Source: Drosophila persimilis (lineage: Eukaryota; Arthropoda; Insecta; Diptera; Drosophilidae). Taken from it: a stretch of DNA of 64,000 bases. Of the stretch, positions 11,101-20,010 are shown piece by piece. The stretch covers positions 868,001 to 932,000 of the forward strand of contig NW_020825289.1 in NCBI RefSeq assembly GCF_003286085.1, given 5' to 3'. The position numbers were made by a program, and so were the translations under genes. Below the pieces are notes generated by a model. That model did not search any database. It saw nothing but the letters and a program-made list of their open reading frames with translations, and was not told where the DNA came from. The stretch's first letter is position 1. The number at the start of each line of letters is the position of its first letter.

Positions 11101-14100
11101 CGGGCGCGCGGTTAGCTTCCGTCAAATTATTCTTCAATGTATCATGAAAACGCCAAATGTTGTTGTGCCATTAAAACTAGGTGTAGCGAATTTCGGTTGA
11201 GATGTTGCCATGAGCGGTCCTTAAATATGTGTGTAAGTCTAGCGAGCTGCGTAGAATTTCCTTGAACATGGGAACGTTTGAGTTAGGCTTCAGCAGCTTC
11301 GTCATGGCTGGGATCGTCTGCAGAGTTGTCGATAATGTAGAAATGAGAGGCAGGTAGTCGGAGCTGAGGTCATGATTTTGAAGGATGTTGAGCTGGTTTC
11401 GATAGATGTGTTCTAACAGCCATATAGCCGCAACAGTAAATAAAGCTAAGGGTGTTTTAGCGATCATCAAGCTTTGGTTTAATAAGTTTGACGACTCCTA
11501 CGTGACGAAACAACTGTATATCTTGTTAGTACGTCCGATATTGGAGTATTGTTCCTTTGTGTGGAGCCCGCAGTATAAAGAACAGCAGGTTGTTATTGGA
11601 TCGGTGCAAAAGCAATTTTTATACCCGATACTCAAAATGAGTATTGGGGTATATTAGATTTGTGGTAAAAGTGGATGTGTGTAACGTCCAGAAGGAATCG
11701 TTTCCGACCCTATAAAGTATATATATTCTTGATCAGCATCAATAGCCGAGTCGATTGAGCCCTGTCTGTCTGTCCGTCCGTCCGTCTGTCCGTCTGTCCG
11801 TCCCCTTCAGCGCCTAATGCTCAAATACTATAAGAGCTAGAGCAACGATGTTTTGGATCCAGACTTCTGTGATATGTCACTGCTCCAAAAATATTTCAAA
11901 ACTTTGCCCCGCCCACTTCCGCCCCCACAAAGGGCGAAAATCTGTGGCATCCACAATTTCGACGATACGAGAAAACTAAAAACGCAGAATCGTAGAAGAT
12001 GACTATATCTTCTAGAGTGCAAAATCTGAACCAGATCGTATAATTATTACAGCCAGAATCACGAAAACAATTTCACTCTTTCTCGCTCTGTCTCACTCTA
12101 ACACACAGATTTCATGGTCGGTTTTGCCAATTGCAAAATATGAGTTCAAGGATCTCAGAACCTATAAAAGCCAGAGCAACCAAATTTGGTATCCACACTC
12201 CTGTGATATCGGACCTTGACCGTTTCCTGTCCAAATTTCGCCACACCCCCTTCCGCCCCCGCAAAGGACGAAAATCTGAGGCAACCACAAATCTCAGAGA
12301 CTATTAAGGCTAGAGTAACCAAATTTGGTGCACACACTCCTTTAAGATGTCACTATAAAACGTATATCTCAGAATTTCGCCCCACCCCCATCCGCCCCCA
12401 CAAAGGACGAAAATCTGTTGCATCCACAATATTGCAGATTTGAGAAAACTAAAAACGCAGAATCATAGATAATGACCATATCTATTAGATTGCTGAATCT
12501 GGATCAGATCAGACCATTTTTTTAGCCAAAAGGAACAAATCAATTTGCAGTGGCTATTTTCTGTCTCTCTCGCACGCACTCTTTGTCGTGTCGTTAAATA
12601 TTAGCGGCGTCTGCCGGAGGAGAGCCATACTGACTTAGTATCGGGTATAACCTTAGAGTTGCGGTGTCCGCAGCAACTCACAACGTTCCCCCTCGTTATC
12701 TTTTGCCCTGCGTAACTTAAACTGGGACTCGGGTAGAATCTTGACACCCTACCGATGTAGACAAAAATCTTATTGACCTGCCGTCGTAATGGGGTAATGT
12801 TCGTGCACAAGCTCCTTCTCGGTATTGTTGACTCCCAAACTATCTTGGGTAAGATTGACTTTGCTGTTCCATCTAGACCTACCCGTACTTTTCGGCCAAT
12901 CCGCTTACCCATATGTAGGTATAATTATGCCCAAATAAACCTTTTAGTGTTATATTTCACAACTATAGCTCCCTCTGTCATACCTTATCCCCTGAACTAT
13001 CCCTTAAGCTAATAGCATGTAATATTTAAAAACACCTAAATTGAACAAATTTGTAACTTCTCTTCTTTCCTCCTTTTGTAACTACATAAGTACCATTATT
13101 AGAAGATAATTTCTAATTAAATAAATAAATAAGCTGGTAGATATGGCCATTCTTTATGACTGTGCGTTTTTAGTTTTCTCATTTCTTCAATATTGTTGAG
13201 GACACAGATTTTTGTCCTTTGTGGGGGCCGAAGGGGGTGGGCCGAAATTTTGAAATACACTTGTAACAGTAACATATCACAGAAGGCTGGATACGAAATT
13301 TCACTGCTCTAGCTCTTATAGACTTTGAGCACTAGGCGCTCATAGGGACGGAGAGATGAACAGACAGACATGGCGCAATCGACTAGTCTATTGAAAGTGA
13401 TTATAATAGGTCCATTTTAACTTTTTTATGTACAATTTTTCAAGTCAACATTTAAAAATTCAAAAATGTCCCGTTAAAAATAATAGAAGTGCATAGAAGT
13501 GGCAACTTTGTGAGTGTCCTTCGAATGGTTATCCTCCTGGGCCCTCCAAAACAGAGTTATGTCCTTCGACCCAAAAGGTACCTTCATATTAGCCAATATC
13601 CCAACATATAAATGACGATCCATACTCTTTTTAACACATATACCACCTAAATTCCCTAGTAGGAAAAACTCGTCCAAGCCAATATTGAAGACGCGCCGTA
13701 TTTAACAGTTTTGCAAGTATATCTTGTCGAAAATTCATCTTGCTGTGGTTGTCTTATATATGGCACAGGATCTACGGATCTAAAACAATTTAGGACTCGT
13801 CCGACAAAAAAATATTTCTTTACTTTTCCAATGGTCAATTTAAGTTCCCTTTCAATCTTCAACCTTGTGAATTCATGTTTTTTTGCCAGTAATAATTTTG
13901 TTCTTTGTACTATTCAATTATAATCTCACAGGCTTCTTCAAATGCTTTCCACACTAGTTCCAAATTAAAAATTTTTTAAGACTGCAACTGTCGTAGTATT
14001 TGACTGATAATTTGGTAAATAGCTTCGTCGTTCACGGGTTTTACTTTATGGTTTTTATTGATTAGCATTTCGGATCATAGTAGCAAGACAATCAATGGTA

Positions 14101-15293
14101 TTTTGCACCTCGAGCAAAAATAAACTATACAAGCTTACGACTGTTAAATAAACCATTCAACTATTATTTAACACGATTTAGCACTATTATTATTTCGACC
14201 GCATCGAAATAGTAATGTTTTGAAAAAAAGCTTAAAATAGGACGCAAACATAACTGTATTTTCAATTACATAAATTCTGCGATAGTTGCCGAGATAAAGA
14301 AATCAATTCGATTGTTGAAGAGTATATTAACAATATTTATAACCTATAGTAGAAGGCACTACAATTATTTTGACCGAAACTGTACATGCGACTGAAAAAA
14401 TCTATTTTACATGATTTTAAATTTTATATTTAATATTCATAATTAAGGCTGAAGTTCTTTACTTACTTATGTATTTCTGGAGAATCATACGACAACAATC
14501 GAATTAATGGTGGTATTCCTCCCAATGATCGTGTACGTTGCTTGTTTGGGTCGTCCATGTAACATAAATGTTGCAAATATGCTGCTGCATTTGCTTTTAT
14601 AGCATTGTTCGGGTTGCTAAGAAAACTTATCACTTCTGAAAGATTTGGATCTCGCCACCTCATGGTTGAACAAAGGTCGTTGTCAGATCCGCCGATGTAA
14701 TCTTCTTTCTCCCCTACTCCTCTGGGGGGGGCAGCATTTATTGAACTCATGGCGAACTGAGGTAATTTAAAATCAGCTGCACCGTCAAAAGGTCGACATT
14801 GAGACTCGCCAACAGTTTCAGACCCATTGAGGTTATCATCAAAAGGACTTGCAGTGAATTGTTTGAGATTAGAGCTTGTGCCTTGCATTCCATAACCAGG
14901 TTCTGTTGTGTAGCCGTAAGGTACCACGGATTCATCTGTATAGTGGGACTCTACACCACATGGTAAACCTGAGATCCCATATTCTGGTGTCTCATCAAAC
15001 TGGGCGGCTTGTATATATCTAACAGTTGGACCTAAAGAATTATTCTCCATACCTGCAAGGGCAACTTCTGGAGAACCTGTTTCGATCTTATTCTGAGGAC
15101 CAAGTACTGAACAATGAGGCGTAATATGTGATATGGCACCAATTCCTGGCGGCTTTGTGATGTATATTGGTGAATTTGTATATCCAGATGCCGAAAATTG
15201 TTCAAAATTTTGAAATGATGCATACTGGGTTTGCATACTGTTTGCCTCCTGCACCAACGATGGATCCATATTCAAACTATGTGCTGGATTCAT
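8168..15293 (-). CDS. p120ctn: p120-catenin (armadillo-repeat adherens-junction protein)
   Basis: Coding exons 14467-15293, 9163-9719 and 9105-8168 join to 2322 nt (773 aa plus stop), phase-consistent at both introns. The first donor is GTAAGT after CATAA and its acceptor is TTTTAG before AAATGC. Residues 1-190 are low-complexity (Asn, Ser, Pro, Tyr), then armadillo repeats start near RWRDPNLSEVISFL and continue through NACGALRNLSYG, AAAGAIQNLSACYW and ALRNLAIDQRNKELIGK. The tail is Ser/Asn-rich, ending VRKQL. Family members bind the juxtamembrane tail of classical cadherins and modulate Rho GTPases. The ATG at 15291-15293 is the first in-frame Met of the exon, so an upstream non-coding exon is likely. 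The 4.7-kb first intron is full of elements. In D. melanogaster, from memory, p120ctn is a heterochromatic 2R gene, which fits this setting. The frame is intact. Confidence 0.9.
9106..9162 (-). other. p120ctn: 57-nt in-frame intron of p120ctn
   Basis: On the minus strand the donor is AAAAG/GTAAAA and the acceptor TTTATTTCTAG/GAG. Length is divisible by three and lacks a stop, so retention would insert 19 lysine- and hydrophobic-rich residues between armadillo repeats. Length and borders match typical short fly introns. I infer removal because the retained stretch does not look like armadillo sequence. Confidence 0.7.
9971..11400. repeat. Mosaic repeat, copy B, in p120ctn intron
   Basis: Second copy of the composite at 4753-6488, same order and orientation. 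It holds a longer gag-like frame (10928-11137, minus: ANRAPALVLSLNGLADEADL) and the jockey-like segment (11210-11400, minus). About 230 bases seen in copy A are missing at the gag/jockey junction near 11212. Confidence 0.8.
11401..13132 (+). mobile_element. CR1-like non-LTR element, 3' end, split by a DINE-1-like insertion
   Basis: Plus-strand sequence at 11406-11618 encodes the end of the RT region (NKAKGVLAIIKLWFNKFDD, then LVRPILEYCSFVWSPQY). Sequence at 12698-13012 encodes the matching C-terminal domain (ALRNLNWDSGR, later FVHKLLLGIVDSQTIL). Both resemble the element at 27430-31852 but are a different subfamily. The two halves are separated by 11619-12697. The 3' end closes with TAAATAAATAAATAA at about 13115-13130, a typical tail. 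An in-frame stop (near 12775) confirms decay. Confidence 0.75.
11619..12697 (+). mobile_element. DINE-1/INE-1-like element (Helitron-related), copy A
   Basis: It begins TTATACCCGATACTC and contains the family hallmark block TATATTCTTGATCAGCATCA followed by a (GTCY)n array at 11763-11803. Repeated modules with CGCCCC and CAAAGGACGAAAATCTG follow. AGTATCGGGTATAA at 12637-12650 inverts the 5' end, and a hairpin-forming tail (GTTGCGGTGTCCGCAGCAAC) ends near 12697. TTTT on both sides is a possible target repeat. No coding capacity, so nonautonomous. Confidence 0.75.
13138..13410 (-). mobile_element. DINE-1-like element, partial inverted copy C
   Basis: Diverged reverse-orientation copy of the central part of copies A and B, including the TTTTTGTCCTTTGTGGGGGC module and a degenerate CAGACAGAC array. 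It abuts the CR1-like tail at 13132, so the two DINE copies flank the CR1 3' end in inverted orientation. Confidence 0.7.
13474..13990 (-). pseudogene. Tc1-like transposase remnant
   Basis: Minus-strand frames contain pieces in the order of a Tc1-family DDE transposase: RLKIERELKLTIGKVKKY (DNA-binding region, near 13850), CKTVKYGASSILAW (near 13700), MDRHLYVGILANM (near 13600) and QEDNHSKDTHKVA (near 13520), the last matching the second catalytic Asp block with Tc1-type spacing. Internal deletions and frame changes are obvious, and no terminal inverted repeats were confirmed. Confidence 0.65.
13991..14466. other. Remaining first-intron sequence of p120ctn
   Basis: AT-rich. No ORF or recognised repeat. 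It ends at the exon-1 donor (GTAAGT on the minus strand, 14461-14466). Confidence 0.5.
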
Positions 15294-15394
15294 GATTTTA
15301 CTATATCAATTTAAAAACGATAATATTGAATGATACCATTTAAATACATATTTCGCTAATCCATACAAATTAAAAAAAAAAAAACACGTAAAAA

Positions 15395-15545
15395 ATAAAA
15401 AAGCCTCTCCGACCCCTTAAAGTATATTGAGCTACGTCATTAGCTGAGTCGATATATCCAAATCTGTCTGTCCATCTGTCTTTGTCGCGTAGTTTTTAAG
15501 AGACTATAATAACTAGATTAACAGTGCAGACTTTTATCACAGTTT
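15395..15545 (+). mobile_element. DINE-1-like fragment, copy D
   Basis: Short, strongly diverged piece containing CCGACCCCTTAAAGTATATT, an AGCTGAGTCGATAT block and CTGTCTGTCCATCTGTC. Same order as the 5' third of copy A. It lies just upstream of the p120ctn start codon. Confidence 0.6.
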
Positions 15546-16154
15546 ATTTAAAGTGTAATTAAAGTTTACTTTACATTTCTGTCACGCCTCTCAAATTTAG
15601 AAGTTGCATGGCAAAGGGTCATATGAACTGGATTGCAGAAACTCGTCGCTATTGGATCTTTAATGTAGCCGAAATGAACAAACCAAGATAAGAATTGATC
15701 TGTCGTTTCTATCATTAAACATAGTATGTATTTACATATATAGAAACTGAATACCAAGTATCCGTTACGAAGGCTTTACTGTTTGTGGCGATTTCAAAAA
15801 TTTTCTGTTGTGCTTTTCGTTGTTGTCAATTCATAATCATATAAGAAATTGTACATGTCTTAGGACATTTTCTTGTTTTAATATCAATAAAAACGTTAAA
15901 TTTTAAAACTAATGTGCTTTTTCTGGAAGCTTAACCATGGAAAATCGTGTACATCCTGTGAAGAGTGTTATTAGGAGAATATCGTCGTTTTGAAACTGAA
16001 ATTTGTCAGCTTTAAGTTTTCTAGTACATGTGGAAAACATTGTACATTTCCAAAACTAACTCAGACCAAAACGCCGTTTCCTTTTCAAAATATCTCGATT
16101 TTTAAAGCATTTTCTGGAGATACATACATATGTACATATAAAAAACATTTTATT
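15546..16154. other. AT-rich region upstream of p120ctn
   Basis: No gene or repeat recognised. It may contain 5' UTR or intron sequence of p120ctn. A 3' splice-like ATAG sits just before the start codon at about 15300. Confidence 0.35.
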
Positions 16155-16585
16155 ATGGAAAACGAATATTTTAATATCTCCTTCGTTATACTAGTTTTGT
16201 AATATTATCCTTTTTTCGGTACTTTTTTATGCAATCGAGACAAAAATATAAAAAAGCATAACAGATTGTTTTTAAAGTTGTTTTTTTTTGGCTTAAAGGA
16301 AAGAATTTTTTTATTTTTTTAATATTCCAATTGCTACAAACTTAAATACATGTAGCATGTACATACATGTATTTAAGTTATTTAAGTTTTAGTTTAAGTT
16401 AAGTTAATAGAAATATTAAAAAAATAAATGTATTTCCTTTAAGCAAAAAAAAAAAAAAACAACTTTAAAAACAATCTGTTATGCTTTTTTATATTTTTTT
16501 CTCGATTGCATAAAAAAGTACCGAAAAAAGGATAATCTTACAAAACTAGTATAACGAAGGAGATATTAAAATATTCGTTTTCCAT
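16155..16585. repeat. Long inverted repeat (hairpin), arms about 172 bp
   Basis: The left arm 16155-16326 and right arm 16412-16585 are near-perfect reverse complements. Both carry ATGGAAAACGAATATTTTAA, a GGTACTTTTTTATGCAATCG block (or its complement) and AACAGATTGTTTTTAAAGTT. The roughly 85-base centre holds a smaller palindrome around ACTTAAATACATG. No ORF and no clear target duplication. It could be a foldback/MITE-type element, an inverted duplication or a hairpin-RNA locus. Confidence 0.9.
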
Positions 16586-17780
16586 TACTTCTTTGAATCG
16601 CAATACATTTTTGTATGTGAATACATACGGTACATACATGCACACATAAGTCTTGTAAATACTATTCCTATTTTACTGTCCACTGTAAAAAAACATACAT
16701 ATGCACAAATGTATGTATGTATAAGACGTCTAAGATGCCACGCCCCCTTATGTGTCTGCATATGTACATATTTATGTAGCTATGCGAAATATAAAATATG
16801 GAGGTAGTTACATGATACACGTTTGATTGTTATCAGCATCCATAAACATATTGAATACAGTTAATATCTCTTCAGCTCAGCACCACATATTAAAAGCGAT
16901 GAATTGGGTAAAATTAATTATTGATTTTTCAAACTTCCTGTAATGGTACCTACATATAAGATCTGAAAAACCTTCGTTATGGTCCTTTTTTTTACTGATA
17001 TAAAGTAACATAGATATAATACAAGATAAACAATTTACATTTTTTTTTAAGACAAGTACGTGTGTACATACTATGTTTATGGAGTCGTATACATATGTAG
17101 TCTTCCATAAATTATCGAAATGCATACCACAATTGTACATACATATGTATGTATACATTTTTGTGCTCACCAAGTATCTTTTAATTTATTATAGTTATTT
17201 ACGTGAATTCACATTTTCGATACCACTAAATTATAAATTATGCATTTTCTGCGAAACTAACAAGTTATATATTTATCACTGAGCAGATGAAAAACTATTT
17301 TGCAATGTTATTCTTTTTTTGAATAACCAGGGATTCAATAGCTATTGCAAGTAGTCTGACCGAGTCATCATCAGCTAAAATATACCATATTAATTTCAAA
17401 ATTATACTAAAATATACCATTTCCGGCCGAAAATACACGGCTTTAAACATAGTATTCTGAAAAGATACATTTTTTACTATCGAAATAAACATATATTTCG
17501 CTGGTGGTAGAGTGTGCACTACGGATCAGTTCTACCGATTACGCTTTTTCCCTTTATTTTTTAACGATATTTGCCAGATTACCAGACAATATACAAATTC
17601 TACAGTAGGTTGACCTTTTCCGACAACCAAATCTTGAGCGTTAAGAAAAATGGATGTTAAGCTATTAAGCGTTTTTAATAACTGTTGCAATTTTGAATTT
17701 AATGAAAGTCGAGAAGTTGTATATAATTCACAATTTATTTGCATATGTAAACCAACTTATCACGTATGTATGTACATATG
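16586..17780. other. AT-rich intergenic or 5' intronic DNA
   Basis: Rich in TACATACA/ATGTATGT simple sequence. Short frames are not convincing. Around 17390-17420 repeated AAAATATACCAT motifs hint at an old dispersed element, not identified. Confidence 0.35.
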
Positions 17781-18022
17781 GGGGTAAGTGGGCGAACGAT
17801 TGATGCGAGGATGTTAATCAATAGCTGCGACGATTAGCTCAAGACTGAAAATGCAAGGGCTGAGAGGACAAATGGCCGGGCCCTTTGCAGCTAGCTTAGA
17901 CGCGAGCGAGAGAGTAGGATAGGCCGAGATCGTTAGAGCTACTCGGGGCCGCTGCGAAGCCGAGTACGAGAGATTGAGATATAGGGAGACGAAAGAATTC
18001 TGCTGCATATGCATGTGCGGTA
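17781..18022. other. GC-richer block at the NUMT left border
   Basis: Base composition rises sharply (GAGCGAGAGAGTAGG, GGCCGGGCCC). It could be a 5' exon or promoter of p120ctn or an unrelated element end. No ORF supports either reading. Mitochondrial sequence starts directly after. Confidence 0.3.
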
Positions 18023-18721
18023 ATGCTCCTTTTCATTTCTGATTTCCTAATATAATGGAAGGTTTAACTTGAATAAATGCATTAATATTAATAACTTGTC
18101 AAAAAATTGCCCCACTAATATTAATTTCTTATTTAGATATTAAAAATTTATTACTTATTAGAGTAAATTACTCTGTCAGTAATTGTGGGAGCTATTGGTG
18201 GATTAAACCAAACATCTTTACGTAAATTAATAGCATTTTCTTCAATTAATCATTTAGGATGAATATTAATAAGTTTAATAATTAGAGAATCTGTATGATT
18301 AATTTATTTCACATTTTATTCTTTTTTATCATTTATTTTAACTTTTATATTTAATATTTTTAAATTATTTCATTTAAATCAATTATTTTCTTGATTTATA
18401 AATAGAAAAGTTTTTAAATATTACTTTATTTATGAATTTTCTATCTTTAGGTGGATTACCTCCATTTTTAGGATTTTTACCTAAATGATTAGTAATTCAA
18501 GAATTAACATTTTGTAGTCAATATTTTACATTAACAATTATAATAATATCAACATTATTTACATTATTTTTTTATTTACGAATTTGTTACTCAGCATTTT
18601 TTTCTAAATTATTATGAAAATAATTGAACAATTAGTACTCAATTTAATAATATAAATACAAATTTTTATTTAATTTTCAATTTTTGGATTATTTTTAATT
18701 TCTTTATTCTTTTTTATACTT
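18023..18721 (+). pseudogene. NUMT nd2, 3' part
   Basis: NADH dehydrogenase subunit 2 sequence without its 5' part. Insertions and deletions break the frame, for instance near 18160-18180 and 18615-18660. Recognisable stretches include ATTTCTTATTTAGATATTAA and ATTAATCATTTAGGATGAAT. Confidence 0.88.
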
Positions 18722-18722
18722 T

Positions 18723-18789
18723 AAGGCTTTAAGTTAAATAAACTAATAGCCTTCAAAGCTGTAAATAGAGGTAATCCTTTAAGCCTTAG
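18723..18789 (+). pseudogene. NUMT tRNA-Trp
   Basis: Follows nd2 directly, as in fly mitochondria. Anticodon TCA in CCTTCAAAGC. Confidence 0.8.
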
Positions 18790-18790
18790 T

Positions 18791-18845
18791 AAATTTTTAC
18801 TCCTTCAAAATTGCAGTTTGATATCATTATTGACTATAAGACTGT
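18791..18845 (-). pseudogene. NUMT tRNA-Cys, truncated
   Basis: Anticodon arm (TTGCAGTTTGATATC on plus) is present, and about ten bases of the acceptor side are missing before tRNA-Tyr. Confidence 0.7.
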
Positions 18846-18847
18846 TT

Positions 18848-18913
18848 GATTAAGAAGAAAAACTCTTATAAATAAATTTACAATCTATCGCCTAAATTTC
18901 AGCCACTTAATCG
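18848..18913 (-). pseudogene. NUMT tRNA-Tyr
   Basis: Plus-strand ATTTACAATCTATCGCC is the complement of the anticodon arm with anticodon GTA. It abuts the cox1 start. Confidence 0.75.
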
Positions 18914-19077
18914 CGACAATGATTATTTTCTACAAATCATAAAGATATTGGAACATTATATTTTATTTTTGGAGCATGAGCCGGTATAGTAGGAACATCT
19001 CTAAGAATTTTAATTCGAGCTGAATTAGGACATCCAGGAGCTTTAATTGGAGATGATCAAATTTATAACGTAATTGT

Positions 19078-19085
19078 TACAGCTC
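19078..19085 (+). repeat. Target site duplication, left (TACAGCTC)
   Basis: The same eight bases recur at 23152-23159. They belong to the cox1 sequence TTACAGCTCATGC and flank the LOA-like element. Confidence 0.8.
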
Positions 19086-19570
19086 TCGGCCGTCAGCCAT
19101 CGGGTGCTACAGGGGGACAAACGGATGACGGGTCGGCTCGCACAACTGTGAACTCGGAACTGAAGCGCAGCCGCTCCGGTTAGTAATACCCGGTGCGGTC
19201 TGCGTCTCACACCCCCCCTAGGACACAGAGGGTTGCGAGCGAACCGTCACCCGCCGTAACTGTGCACACCGGTGGAAGTGCGACTATACTCTCCCCGTGA
19301 GGGCGGCTGGAAACAGGTCCTAGCACGGTCATGTCTCTGCTAGGATGCTGGCGAATGGTAGTCGGGCGGAGCGAAGAAAACTCTCAGTGAAATTACCCCA
19401 ATCCAAGGTGACACTGTTATATGCCGAGGGATGCATGGCCGGGGGGGTGCCCGGTCGCTAATATGCGGACTCTGGATACCTGCCGACCTCCAGTTTAAAT
19501 CAGGCTTCCCGGGGCAAGCGGGCTATGCCTCGGGTGACCATCCCCTTCCCGCCTACTCGTGGGAATAACT

Positions 19571-20010
19571 ATGCCAAATAATAATAAACATATAAAAACA
19601 AACAAAGCCGCAAAGGAGCTCGGTACTCCTCTTAAAGTACCGGAGGGACAAGCCAATCCCTCTGCACCAGCGCCTGGGAAACCGGGTCCAAAGAAGACGG
19701 GGAAGGAGACTGAGTCGGTCCACCGTCTTCAGGCAGCAGCCGCAGCGAGGGAGGGCCCGAAAAGCCAATCGGGTCCTTCCAAGTCGGGTGGCTCCAAGGG
19801 CGAAGCGGATACCGGGGTGGCTGCCAAGCAGAGCGTAATCGCGGCTGGTAAGCGCACCGGGACCGAAGAACCCTTGGGACCCCCGGCGGGCAGCGTCTCT
19901 GCACCACGGGGAGGAAAGCCGTCGTACCAGGACAGGAGACGAGCGGCCTTCATCCTGTCCAACGAAGACCCGAATTTCAAGGCGTCAGCCGAAGAGTCCT
20001 GGAAGAGCAC
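19571..20010 (+). pseudogene. LOA-like ORF1, N-terminal part
   Basis: About 145 codons starting MPNNNKHIKTNKAAKELG (an in-frame Met also at 19559). Basic and Pro/Gly/Lys-rich. It agrees with copy 1 at 452-1012 up to ATGVAAKQS-type sequence and a Ser-rich stretch. At about 19990-20010 it runs into ORF2 sequence in a different frame, so the frame continuing to 20512 is an artefact of the deletion. Confidence 0.75.

Noticed and set aside
16877-17744. Short frames upstream of p120ctn
   Set aside because: AT-rich, low-complexity composition with no recognised domain; expected by chance.
18023-18913. Possibility that the AT-rich blocks are mitochondrial contamination
   Set aside because: The blocks are joined to transposons with matching target duplications (TACAGCTC, ATAG) and carry stops, deletions and a changed tRNA anticodon.
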